Part shown: positions 10,302 through 20,100 of the stretch, piece by piece
How the letters are laid out: each line of letters opens with the position of its first letter
How positions within the stretch are numbered: the stretch's first letter is position 1
From: Methylobacterium sp. BTF04
GTDB taxonomy: Bacteria; Pseudomonadota; Alphaproteobacteria; Rhizobiales; Beijerinckiaceae
Reading direction: 5' to 3'
NCBI RefSeq assembly: GCF_010692745.1
Contig: NZ_JAAHTB010000014.1
Location: 42,642 to 106,641 of the forward strand
Length of the DNA: 64,000 bases
The notes under the pieces: model-generated
Told to the model about the DNA's origin: nothing
What the model saw: the letters and a program-made list of their open reading frames with translations, nothing else
Databases searched by the model: none
Position numbers and translations under genes: made by a program

Positions 10302-10901
10302 CGGCGTCTGGGATTCTGTCCTCTTGGAGCCAGAGACGTTGTCCTGCAAAGCCTATGGCGTTGGGGTCGTTGCTCAACTTGAAGACGAAGCTTCGGCTCG
10401 CATTGCAATTGGCGGGATTGTTGCCCTCCAAGTCCTGAATGATTCAGCGGCAACGGCCCCGGCGGCGCCCATGCCCGAAATGTACATGATCTCGGCTTCC
10501 TGTTCCTTCGTCTGCACCATCATATCGATCTCTCGCCTTTTCATTGGCGGTCGAGACCACAACTCTGCACTCAATTTCCTTTTTTTGGAACGAGTTGCCA
10601 GAAACGAGACCGTAGAAGTCTAAAAAGGTAAGACTTCCACACGCGTGCGAAGGCGTGGATTCCCGGTGAGCCAAGCGAAGGTGACACCGCGATGCGGAAG
10701 AGAGGGCCTCCGAGATTTTCTTCGCGACCCGCTGTCGCTTTTTCACTCTTCTTCGACAGGGTTTACGAGTGCTCCAAAGGTGGGATCGCCGAAGGTGGCT
10801 GGCAGCGCCACTGGATTACCTGACCAGTCAATGGCTTTGGGCGGCGATTGATGTGGGCTGTAGGAATTTCAGTATCACAGCACAAGTTTGGAGTTTTTAC
10901 T
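10302..10901. other. intergenic region, no gene recognised
   Basis: Between the serralysin remnant and the first Hint gene. A minus-strand frame at 10174-10431 overlaps the remnant in another phase and could be its decayed continuation, but I recognise no motif in it. Base composition falls toward A/T from about 10550. The last bases carry a TTGGAG ribosome site for the Hint gene at 10902. Confidence 0.4.
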
Positions 10902-12002
10902 ATGGCTACAAAAGTTTATACAACAGCGGTTGGCCTAAAACCAACGGGTACTCCGGGTCAATTCTCTGTATATAGTGTCGGCCCTGGAACATACACCATT
11001 ACAGATAGCAGTGATTCGGCGTTAGACAACACTGCAATACTTGGTGATGTTTCGGGAGATAAATTTGTTGCTACAAATACCGCAAGTTTTAGAGCAAAGG
11101 ATACGCAGGATCTTGTTTATTACGGTGAAACTTCAGGTAAACAAGGATTGATTGGAACATTCCAAAACAAAAATACGCAAACAAGCTATGCGATGTATAC
11201 AAACAATAGTTACAGCTTTAATCAGATAGTTAATACTGACAATGGTCCCTTCGCTCTCTGTTTCTGTTCCGGCACACTGATCCGCACATCCGATGGTGAG
11301 GTGGCAGTCGAGGATCTGCGCGTAGGCGACTTTGCCGTCACCGTCTCCGGAGCACTGCGTCCAATTACCTGGATCGGACACCGCCATATCGAAGGTGAGG
11401 CACTCACCGCCGACCAGCATCCCGTTCGGGTGCGTGGTGGTGCCTTTGGAGGCGGCCTACCGGCGCGCGACCTCACCCTGTCGCCCGGCCATCCCGTTCT
11501 CGTCGGAGCCGAGGACGACAGGTCCGGCGGTGTGCTCGTACCGGTGATGTGCCTGATCAATGGCACCACCATCGACCGGGTCGCGAGCCAAGCCATCACC
11601 TATTGGCACGTCGAACTCGAGAGCCACGACATTCTGCTCGCCGAGGGCCTCCCGGCCGAGAGCTTCCTCGATTTCGGCTGCCGCGCCTTTTTCGACGAGG
11701 CCTCGGACCACGCTCTCCACAACCCCGACTTCATCGTGCCGGGCCTCTCGGCCCGCTGCCGCCCGGTCGCGGTGGATGGTCCCCTCGTCGAGACTGAGCG
11801 CGCGCGTCTCGACGCCGTGTTCGCAGCAGGACTCACGGAGCACAGTGCTTGGGACGATATCGCGGCGCTGACCTGGCTGGCGACCTGCCCGGACGAAATC
11901 TCGCTTACGAACCCAAAGTCTGAAGTGCCCGCTCCGAAATCACAGCGCTTCTTCGACAAACTGCGTTTTGGCCGGTGGTCTACCGTCCGAAATGCCGCTT
12001 GA
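10902..12002 (+). CDS. Hint-domain protein, copy 1 (Hedgehog/intein-type self-processing fold)
   Basis: A 366-residue protein. Residues 1-118 are Ser/Thr/Asn-rich without a clear signal peptide. A Hint_2-type domain follows, with FCSGTLIRT..GEVAVEDLRVGD, ITWIGHR, SPGHPVL and HDILLAEGLPAESFLD. In this family the first Cys of the CF motif is the candidate nucleophile for self-cleavage. ATG 10902 is chosen because TTGGAG lies eight bases before it; a longer frame begins at 10848. The first 330 bases are strikingly A/T-rich while the Hint part is G/C-rich, so the gene looks chimeric. Copy 2 follows 46 bp later. Confidence 0.82.
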   Translation: MATKVYTTAVGLKPTGTPGQFSVYSVGPGTYTITDSSDSALDNTAILGDVSGDKFVATNTASFRAKDTQDLVYYGETSGKQGLIGTFQNKNTQTSYAMYTNNSYSFNQIVNTDNGPFALCFCSGTLIRTSDGEVAVEDLRVGDFAVTVSGALRPITWIGHRHIEGEALTADQHPVRVRGGAFGGGLPARDLTLSPGHPVLVGAEDDRSGGVLVPVMCLINGTTIDRVASQAITYWHVELESHDILLAEGLPAESFLDFGCRAFFDEASDHALHNPDFIVPGLSARCRPVAVDGPLVETERARLDAVFAAGLTEHSAWDDIAALTWLATCPDEISLTNPKSEVPAPKSQRFFDKLRFGRWSTVRNAA

Positions 12003-12048
12003 ACGATCGAGTATTTCAGCAAAAACAAACTACTGAAGGGCAGTCATC

Positions 12049-13038
12049 ATGTCATCCGGACCTTCTCCCACCGTAACGTTCACCCGCCGAACCCTCCTCA
12101 ACGCCCCGACTAGCGCGACCGGCACCTACACGGCGTCGAAGGATAGCTATGTCGGCACCTACACGTTGACCGATGTCCCCGATGCAGGGAAAGCCGATGC
12201 CCTGACACAATTGGGCGATGTGACGAGGGATGCATTCACCGGCAATAATGGCACTAGAGACTTTAGCCGGACCTACGTCGGCGAGACGTCGGACAAGCTA
12301 AACGTTGTTTTTGTTTCGAACAGCGCGCGGCCGACCTATTTCATTTATTCGAACAATAGTTATTTGGCCGGATCTACTGTAACGATCGATCGAAGCGCTT
12401 TCGCCCTCTGCTTCGGTTCCGGCACGCTGATCGCGACGGCGCGCGGCCAGGTGGCCGTGGAGGATCTGCGCATCGGCGACCTGGCCGTCACCGCTTCTGG
12501 CGCCCAACGCCCGATCACCTGGATCGGCCATCGCCACCTCGAAGGCAAAGCGCTTGACGCCGATAAATACCCGGTGCGCGTGCGCGCCAACGCTTTCGGA
12601 CATGGCCTGCCTGCCCGCGACCTCACCCTCTCGCCCGGCCATCCCGTCCTCGTCGGGGCTGATGCGGACGCTGGCGGCGGCGTGCTTGTGCCGGTGATGT
12701 CCCTGATCAACGGCACCACCATCGATCGGGTCGCGCCTGAAGCCGTCACCTATTGGCATATCGAACTCGACAGCCACGACATCCTGCTCGCCGAGGGTCT
12801 CCCGGCCGAGAGCTTCCTCGACTTCGGCTGCCGCGCCTTCTTCGACGAGGCTTCCGACCACGCGCTCCATAACCCCGACTTTGTGGTGCCCGGTCTCTCT
12901 GCCCGCTGTCGCCCGGTCGCGGTGGATGGTCCCCTCGTCGAGGCCGAGCGCGCGCGCCTCGATGCCGTATTCTCGGCCGCTCTCGCTGCTCAGTGCGCCT
13001 GGATCGATACCGACACCCTGTCCAATCTCGCCGCCTGA
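12049..13038 (+). CDS. Hint-domain protein, copy 2
   Basis: A 329-residue paralogue of the preceding gene. The first 120 residues share the pattern LGDV..D.F, YVGETS and YSNNSY with copy 1. The Hint domain begins at LCFGSGTLIATARGQVAVE and includes ITWIGHR, LSPGHPVLVG, LINGTTIDRV and HDILLAEGLPAESFLDFGC. Identity in the Hint half is very high, and composition is G/C-rich throughout, unlike copy 1. It is followed 17 bp later by a methyltransferase, so the two are probably co-transcribed. Self-processing is known for the fold; cargo and partner are unknown. Confidence 0.82.
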   Translation: MSSGPSPTVTFTRRTLLNAPTSATGTYTASKDSYVGTYTLTDVPDAGKADALTQLGDVTRDAFTGNNGTRDFSRTYVGETSDKLNVVFVSNSARPTYFIYSNNSYLAGSTVTIDRSAFALCFGSGTLIATARGQVAVEDLRIGDLAVTASGAQRPITWIGHRHLEGKALDADKYPVRVRANAFGHGLPARDLTLSPGHPVLVGADADAGGGVLVPVMSLINGTTIDRVAPEAVTYWHIELDSHDILLAEGLPAESFLDFGCRAFFDEASDHALHNPDFVVPGLSARCRPVAVDGPLVEAERARLDAVFSAALAAQCAWIDTDTLSNLAA

Positions 13039-13055
13039 TACGAAGAGGATCCGGC

Positions 13056-13976
13056 ATGGATATGGACGCTGAGAAGGCTGCCATGCATGCCGGATCCCTC
13101 TCTCTCGACGCCTTCTTGCGACGCCGGAGCGGCGACCGACGCCTCGCTCGACTCACCCATGACGTTGCCCTCCCAAAGGGCTACGGGCTGGAATTCGGGC
13201 CGGCAGCCAATCCGACTTCGCTGCCGGATGGGCTGAAGGTTTCGTATGTCGACCACGCCAGGGACGCCCATGCCGGACTGGCGGGCGCGGCGCCGATCGA
13301 TCACGCCTGGGCGGGCTCCGGTTCCCTCGCGGCGGTGCTCGGGCAGACAGGTTACGATTTCGCCATCGCAGCCCAGGTTGCGCAATATGTGCCTAATCTG
13401 CTCGGCTGGTTCCGAGGTATCCACGCGGTGCTGCGTCCGGGCGGCGTGCTCAATATCGCCCTGCCGGACCAGCGCTTCATGTTCGACGTAGGCCGCGCCC
13501 ACAGCACCATCGCCGAACTGGTCGAGGCAGATCTGCTTTCCTACACCCGGCCGAGTCCGCGGCAGCTCTTTGCGCATACCCACGAGGCGCGTGCGCTCGA
13601 GCCGGCCCAGATCTGGGCCGGCGAGGATCCGGCGCAAGCCCCGCGCTTTTGCGGCGAGGCGTCGCTTTCCCTCGCCTTTCTAAGAGCCAAGGAGGAGATC
13701 GAGACGGGGCATTACGTCGATTGTCATTGTTGGGTTTTTACACCCCTGTCGTTCCTCGACGCAGTTGAAGGAGCGACGTTACTCGGTTTGTTCCCGTTCG
13801 TTCTGAACCAGATCGGCGGGTCGGAACCGGGCGCATTCGAATTCTACGTCTCGATGCGCCGCGCTGTCGAGGAAGATCCGCAGACGCGGAGCGGGATGCA
13901 GAGCACCGCGATCTCCCATTTGCGCACCATCCTGGAGCGACAGCGCCGCATGGCGGCGCTGATGGGCAAGTGTTGA
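13056..13976 (+). CDS. SAM-dependent methyltransferase-like protein, copy A
   Basis: A 306-residue class I methyltransferase-like protein. It has an E-F-G-P-A-A-N-P motif near residue 45 in place of the usual glycine loop and YVDH as the acidic strand. DFAIAAQVAQYVPNLLGWFRGI and VLRPGGVLNIALPD are typical of the post-II and post-III regions. AGAGGA precedes ATG 13056. It is closely similar over its full length to the minus-strand gene at 21250. Both flank the glycosylation/sulfation genes, which suggests methylation of the same glycan or carrier. Confidence 0.78.
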   Translation: MDMDAEKAAMHAGSLSLDAFLRRRSGDRRLARLTHDVALPKGYGLEFGPAANPTSLPDGLKVSYVDHARDAHAGLAGAAPIDHAWAGSGSLAAVLGQTGYDFAIAAQVAQYVPNLLGWFRGIHAVLRPGGVLNIALPDQRFMFDVGRAHSTIAELVEADLLSYTRPSPRQLFAHTHEARALEPAQIWAGEDPAQAPRFCGEASLSLAFLRAKEEIETGHYVDCHCWVFTPLSFLDAVEGATLLGLFPFVLNQIGGSEPGAFEFYVSMRRAVEEDPQTRSGMQSTAISHLRTILERQRRMAALMGKC

Positions 13977-14490
13977 TCCCGATCGCTGGCTTAGGAGACT
14001 GAAGCGAAGATCGATCCGGAGCCGTCGCCCATCATCCTCAGCTGAAGCAGCCGCGGTGAAAGCGAGGATCCAGATCCGTTGTGAGTTCCGCCGGACCGAT
14101 CTCCGTGGACCTTCAGAGCGAGGCACGGTGCGGCGGTGCTGCCGCCGATTATCGAGCCGTTCGACCGCAATCTTTTCTCTCCCGGTGCCGAGCCCTTCGG
14201 CCCATCGCTGGCCGGGGGGGCTCAGCGCAAATTGGGCGATGCGTCGCTCCTAATCACGAGTCGCCCCAGGCGAAGCGGTTTGGCGGCGTTTTCGAGTGGT
14301 GGCTCCGATGGCCGTGCCCGGCGAGGAGCGAGTTCACGACCTTTGGGCGTGCGCGGCTCCCCAATGCTGCCCCTCACTTTTTCCGATCGGCCCGGTGTCA
14401 CATTTGCCGGCTCGTTCGACACATCATACGGGCCCTCGAGCGTCGCGGTGACATTCGATGAGGGGTGGCTGGAGGGGGATGTGAGAACCG
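13977..14490. other. intergenic region with no supported gene
   Basis: About 510 bp between methyltransferase A and the decayed third Hint copy. Open frames here are high-GC shadows without recognisable motifs. Part of this stretch may be the degraded N-terminal region of the Hint remnant, but it cannot be aligned by eye. Confidence 0.4.
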
Positions 14491-14956
14491 TTGACGGTAC
14501 GCGCCAACGCCTTCGGCCCGGACTTGCCGGCGCGCGATCTCTCCTTCTCGCCCCGGTCACCCCATTCTGGTGGGCGCCGAGACAGATGCCGGCGGCTGCA
14601 TGCCGGTCCCAGTGATGTGCCCGATCAACGGCAATACGATCTCCCGGGTCGAGCGCGCTTCGGTCACCTATTGGCACGTGGAACTCGACGCGCACGACAT
14701 CCTTCTGGCCGAGGGCCTTCCGGCCGAGAGCTTCCTGGATTTCGGGTGCCGCGCGTTCTTCGACGATGCTTCCGACCACGCGCTTCACAATCCCGACTTC
14801 GTGGTGCCGGGCCTGTCGGCGCGGTGTCGTCCTGTGGCAGTGGACGGCCCAGTAGTGGAGGCCGAGCGCCTGCGTCTCGATGCCGTATTCACGGCCGATC
14901 TTCATACGCAATGCGCCTGGGCCGAGACCGACAGCGTGCTCTGGCTCGCCGCGTGA
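14491..14956 (+). pseudogene. Hint-domain protein, copy 3, truncated and frameshifted
   Basis: A remnant matching the C-terminal two thirds of copies 1 and 2. The first frame gives VRANAFGPDLPARDLSFSP. After an extra C in the CCCC near 14555 the second frame gives PILVGAETDAGG, PINGNTISRV and HDILLAEGLPAESFLDFGC, ending ...LAA like copy 2. The N-terminal Cys motif and the pre-Hint domain are missing, so it cannot self-process. The open part begins at ATG 14570. Confidence 0.75.
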
Positions 14957-15167
14957 TGAAGCGCGGCGCCCACGGCAGACATCCTGAAACGCTGCCGCGG
15001 GCCGCATTCTCGCCGCTCCGGTTTTCGGGGCGGTTCGACCAAAATCCCAATCTGCCCTGCTTCGACTCGACCGGCCTCACCCAAGTGGCGCCGGCATTTA
15101 TCGCTTTGCTCGGCCTCCCGATCTGCAGCGGCAAGCCGGGCCGTAGCCACCAGAATGGCAGCCAACG

Positions 15168-16994
15168 ATGAGCACATTGGTCCAGCCCCTCTGCGAATGC
15201 GGCAGCGGCCTGACGCCCTCCCGGTGCTGTGCCCTCGAAGCGTCTGCGGATGCGACACCCGCGGCGATCGATCCGAACCTCGAGGTCGAGGCCCAGCAAG
15301 CGGCTGACGCCCTGCAACGGAACGACCGCACCGAGGCTGAGCGGTTGAGCCTCTCCGTGCTGGAACGCGCACCGCGCCTTTCCATCGCGTTGGCGACGCT
15401 GGCTGAGCTCCGCTTCGATGCGGACGAAAGGCCCGCCGCAACGGCCCTTCTCCTGCGGCTCTCGGAGATCGAGCCCGCCAATGTCTGGCCCGTCAACAAG
15501 CTCGCCCTGTTGGAACTCAAGCGGGGCAACCTAGAGTTAGCCGAGCGTCATGCCCGGCAGGCGGTCCGCCTCGCGCCGGCGAATCCCCAATCCCACAACC
15601 TGATGGGAATGGTGATGACGGAGGCACAGCGCCCCGTCATGGGCGAGTATCATTGTCGCCGCTCCCTGGAGCTGGCCGGCAGGCGCATCCCGCTGGTTCT
15701 GGCCAATCTCGCGACCTGCCTGAAGAACCAGGGACGCGTCGCGGAGGCGCGATCTGTATACCAAGAGGCAGATGCCTTGGCGCCCAACATGCCTCAGACC
15801 CTCCTGGCCTGGGCACAGATGGAGGAAGCCGACCGTCAGCTCGACGCGGCGACGGAACGTCTCGACGCACTGGCGCGACTCGGCGCCTCCACGCCGAGCG
15901 CCAATCTCACGCGGGTCGCGGTCCTCGGCAGGCAGAAGCGGTACGATGAGGCGCTGGCGCTTCTGGACGGAGTCGCGCGAACACGATCCCTGGGACCCGT
16001 GGAGCGGCTCGAGCGCGGTCGCCTCCTCGATCGGATGGAACGCTACGCCGAAGCCTGGGCTGATTTCGAGGGGGGCAAGAGGCAGTTCCGCGAGCTGTCC
16101 GGCAAGGCCTATGACGCTGAGGAAGCACGCAAGCTCTCCGAAAACCTGCAGGCGTTCTTCACCCGTGATCGTCTCGCTCTGCTGCCGCGGGCCGGCATTC
16201 GCTCGGATGTGCCGCAACCGGTGTTCATCCTCGGCTTCCCCCGGTCGGGAACGACACTGCTGGAGCAGACCCTCACGGCGAGCCCGGTCGTTTCGGCGGG
16301 CGACGAGCTACCGCTGATCCACGAGATCGCCGCGGTGATGCCCCGGTTGCTCGATAGTCCGTGGGAGTACCCTGGAGCGCTGACCGAGTTGTGGATGGCC
16401 GACCGGCGCGAGGGCCTCGACGGTCTGCGTGACCACTATCTGCAGCGCGCGCGCCAGCTCGGCGTATTGCGCGAGGGGGCAACGCTCTTCACCGACAAGA
16501 TGCCGCTGAACGAGGTGCATCTCGGTTTGATCGCGCTGATCTTCCCCAAGGCGCCAATGCTTCACCTGATCCGCCACCCGCTCGACATCATGGTCTCGGC
16601 CATGTCGAACATGTTCACGCATGGCGGTTTCTGCGGTTCGGCGCTCGAAAGTGCGGCCGAGCATCTCGTGCTCTCCGCCGACCTCGTGGCGCATTATCGG
16701 GCCGAGATGGACCTCAACTATCTGGCCGTGCGCTACGAGGATGTGGTCGATGATCAGGAGGCAACGGTCCGGCGTGTGTTCGACTTCGTCGGCGCGCCCT
16801 TCGACCCGGCCGTTCTGCAGCACGAGACGAATACCCGATACGCGCGCACGGCGAGCTACGCGCAGGTAACCGAGAAGCTCTACGATCGGTCTCGCTATCG
16901 CTACCGGCACTATCTGCCTCAGCTGGAGCCGGCGCTTCCGATCTTACGGCCATTGATCGAGCGGCTTGGATATACAGTCGATTCACAGATTTAG
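15168..16994 (+). CDS. TPR-sulfotransferase with N-terminal SEC-C-like motif
   Basis: A 608-residue protein in three parts. Residues 9-21 form a CxCxSGx5CC cluster like the SEC-C zinc motif. Residues about 40-310 are TPR-like helical repeats (for example ALATLAELRFDADE and NLMGMVMTEAQRP). From about 350 there is a sulfotransferase domain, with 5'-phosphosulfate loop GFPRSGTTLLEQTL near 356 and 3'-phosphate motif IRHPLDIMVS. It would transfer sulfate from PAPS to a glycan or protein acceptor. It lies between the Hint genes and the large glycosyltransferase on the same strand. Confidence 0.85.
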   Translation: MSTLVQPLCECGSGLTPSRCCALEASADATPAAIDPNLEVEAQQAADALQRNDRTEAERLSLSVLERAPRLSIALATLAELRFDADERPAATALLLRLSEIEPANVWPVNKLALLELKRGNLELAERHARQAVRLAPANPQSHNLMGMVMTEAQRPVMGEYHCRRSLELAGRRIPLVLANLATCLKNQGRVAEARSVYQEADALAPNMPQTLLAWAQMEEADRQLDAATERLDALARLGASTPSANLTRVAVLGRQKRYDEALALLDGVARTRSLGPVERLERGRLLDRMERYAEAWADFEGGKRQFRELSGKAYDAEEARKLSENLQAFFTRDRLALLPRAGIRSDVPQPVFILGFPRSGTTLLEQTLTASPVVSAGDELPLIHEIAAVMPRLLDSPWEYPGALTELWMADRREGLDGLRDHYLQRARQLGVLREGATLFTDKMPLNEVHLGLIALIFPKAPMLHLIRHPLDIMVSAMSNMFTHGGFCGSALESAAEHLVLSADLVAHYRAEMDLNYLAVRYEDVVDDQEATVRRVFDFVGAPFDPAVLQHETNTRYARTASYAQVTEKLYDRSRYRYRHYLPQLEPALPILRPLIERLGYTVDSQI

Positions 16995-17121
16995 AGGCTG
17001 GAAAACCCGATTTATCCGTATTTAGACAGGTCGGTCTCTATTCACAATTGGACGTGATTGCGACATCATCGCTCACAGCGGCTAGCGAGCGCAGGGCGAG
17101 GCGGAAGAACAGGAGTCGTGC

Positions 17122-20100
17122 GTGCCCACAGCGTCGAGCAAGATTTTAGCACGCACGAGAATGTTTCTCAGCCTCCGCGCGGCGCCGAGCCCTGATTCCG
17201 TCATCGATATTGCCTTCTACAAGCAATACTATCCCGATCTCAAAACTATGAGCGATGACGCTCTATCGAATCACTTTATCCAAAATGGCAGGGTCGAGGG
17301 CCGGTTCCCGCGCGCGGATGATCTGATCTGCGCATTGGAGGCGGAGCATGGTCCGCTTCCCTCTGATTTCCTGCCGGAGGCGTACCGGGCCAGTCATGCG
17401 GATCTTGAGTCGAAATTACATCCCTGGGAACTGAAAGAGCATTATCTTCGATATGGGCGCTACGAGAAGCGCAAGTACAGGAGCGATTTCTCTATTTTCG
17501 AGGATGAGTTCTTCAAACTGAAGATAGAGCGTGCCGATCGGTCGAGCGAACGAGACTTCGAGCAAAAATTCGCTTCGTTCTGGGAGATGCTCGAGACGGT
17601 CGGGGTCGCGCCCAGCTTGTGGCTGAACCGTTTCATGCCATTCGAGTTCGCGCTTCTCAACGCTCATTGGCTTCCACGAATGCCATCATCGCGGATCGAT
17701 GGCATCTGCCTGTTCCTTTCAGAGGGCATCGATCGCATTGCACCCATAGCGTTGGCCGAGCGTTTCGAGCCGGATTTCTTTCGCATGAGGAGGCCCGACA
17801 TCCTCTCCGAAGCCACCGACGCCGAGCTGTATCGGGAATGGCTCAGTCGAGGCATGATCCAGGGACATCCGGGGAGTGAAGCGCAGGCTTTACGACGGCT
17901 CATCGGCGAGGACCGGTTCCCGTCATGCTTCGATGAGGTGGCGTACCGCGCCCAAGTGCTACGGCGCATAAACATGCCGGCTCCGGGTCGGTTTGCGGCG
18001 CTCGAGCATTTCATCGCCGGTGGGTTCGATCGGCGCGACATCGAAATCGGGACCGGTTCGGACACCGTCCACCTGCTGGAACAGATCGGTGAACATCACC
18101 TGAGTCGTGGAAATGCGACCCTCGCAACGAAGGCGTTCGACCGGGCCATCAGCCTGAAACCCGGTGTCGGACGTCTCCACCACCGGCGCGGTGACACACT
18201 TTGCATGCTCAACCGCCAGCGCGAGGCGCAAGCGGACTTCCTCATCGCGGCGGGCAAGCCGGGATCGAGCGTTTGGTCGCATATCCATGCGGCGGAGGGA
18301 CTCGCGGCAGAGCCTGAACGGGCCGACGAGGCCTTGACCTGGTTTCTGCGCGGTGCACCGCGGTTCTGCAGTCTGTCTCCGTGGCGAGCGGCCGGGCATA
18401 GCCTTGCGGCCCATGTCTTCGAACAGGCGGTTGCGCATGCGCGGACCCTCTACATCGAAGGGCTACGGAGCGAGGCGGACGACCATGTGACGGCAATGCT
18501 CGCCCGGATCGGCGAGGCGATCCAAATCTTCGATCCGCTACCGAGTGCACTACCACCGCCCAAGACCGGGACGGTTGTGATCGTGGCCAACCGTGATCTG
18601 CCGCAATGCGATCACTACCGCGTGGAGCAGAAACGGCGACAGCTCGAATACGGCGGTTGGGACGTCGAGATTTTCACGCAATCGCAGTCCGATCTCTATC
18701 GCTCGGCGATCGATCACGCCTCCGTCGTCATTTTCTATCGCGTCGCAGCCTCGCCGGCGGTCCTGCACGCGATCCTGTATGCGCGTGCTCTCGGCATACC
18801 GACCGTCTACGAGATCGACGACCTCCTGTTCGATCCTGCGCACTACCCGGACCCGTTCGAGAGCTTCGAGGAAGCGATCACGAAACAGGAATACATCGAC
18901 CTCCAGAACGGCGTTCCTCTGTTCCGGTACGCCTTGCAGCAATGCGACATGGGGCTGGCCTCCACGCCCGCCCTGGCCGAGGCGATGCAGCCGCTCGTCC
19001 GGTCCGGCATCTGTCATGTGCTCCGAAACGGGCTCGACCAGCGGAATGTCCCGTTTCTCGCAGCACGGCCCGCAGTTCTAACTCCATCCCATGTGACGAT
19101 CTTCTATGGCTCCGGCACCAAGGCGCACAATCGCGATTTCACCGAACTCGCCGGGCCGGCGCTGCTGGAGATTCTCGATCGCTATCCGCAGGTGCGCCTC
19201 GTCATCGCGGGCTATCTCAATCTCGATGGTGCGTTCAGGCCGTTCGCGAATCGGGTGCGGCAACTCGGGTTTACCGCGAATGTCGAGGCGTACTGGGAGG
19301 TCCTGTCGGCCATCGACATCAACCTCGCCGTGCTCGCATCGACCCCGATGAGCGACGCCAAGAGCGAGATCAAATGGCTTGAAGCCGCGATGTGCGGGGT
19401 TGCGTCGATCGTGTCCGCGACACGCACCTACCGCGAGGTCCTCACCAATGGCGAGGATGCGCTGCTGGTCACGACGCCGGAGGAATGGGTGCGGGCTCTC
19501 GATTCGCTGGTCCGTAATCCCTTGTTACGGCGCAGGATCGGTGCGCGTGCACGTGCGCGCGCCCTCGAGGTGTACGGTCTCGATGAAGCCGTCTCGACGT
19601 TGAGAGACATCCTGCCTGCACCACGGAATCGCGCAGAAGCCGAAGTGGCGAACTGGATGGCCCCGCGTGGACTGGCACACGGAACGTCGCTAACGACCTA
19701 TCTGCCACTGCAGATCGTTCCCAGCGGGCGCCTGAGTTCGCCGCAAGGAGGCACGCTGGATCAAGGGGTGCAAAACCGTGGCCGATCGCATGCTCCTGGT
19801 AATGGCTCCAAGCCGCGTGTCCTCTTAGTGAATGTCTATTTCCCGCCGCAGACCCTCGGCGGAGCGACCCATGTGCTGCGGGACAACGTCGATCACTTCC
19901 TCGACCATGCCGGCGATCGCTTCGAATTCGCGGTCGCGGCCATCGATGCGGACGGGGAGGTGCCCTACCGGACGCGGGTCGACGGCTATCGCGGCGTACC
20001 GGTCTATCGCATCGGCGCTCCGCGGGAGCGCAACATGATTTGGCGTCCCTTCAACCCGATGATGCGGGCCCCGTTCGAGGAGCTTCTCGATCGGTTCGAG

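Noticed and set aside
10174..10431. An 85-residue minus-strand frame upstream of the serralysin remnant
   Set aside because: It has no recognised motif and lies in a different phase from the remnant; kept as intergenic.
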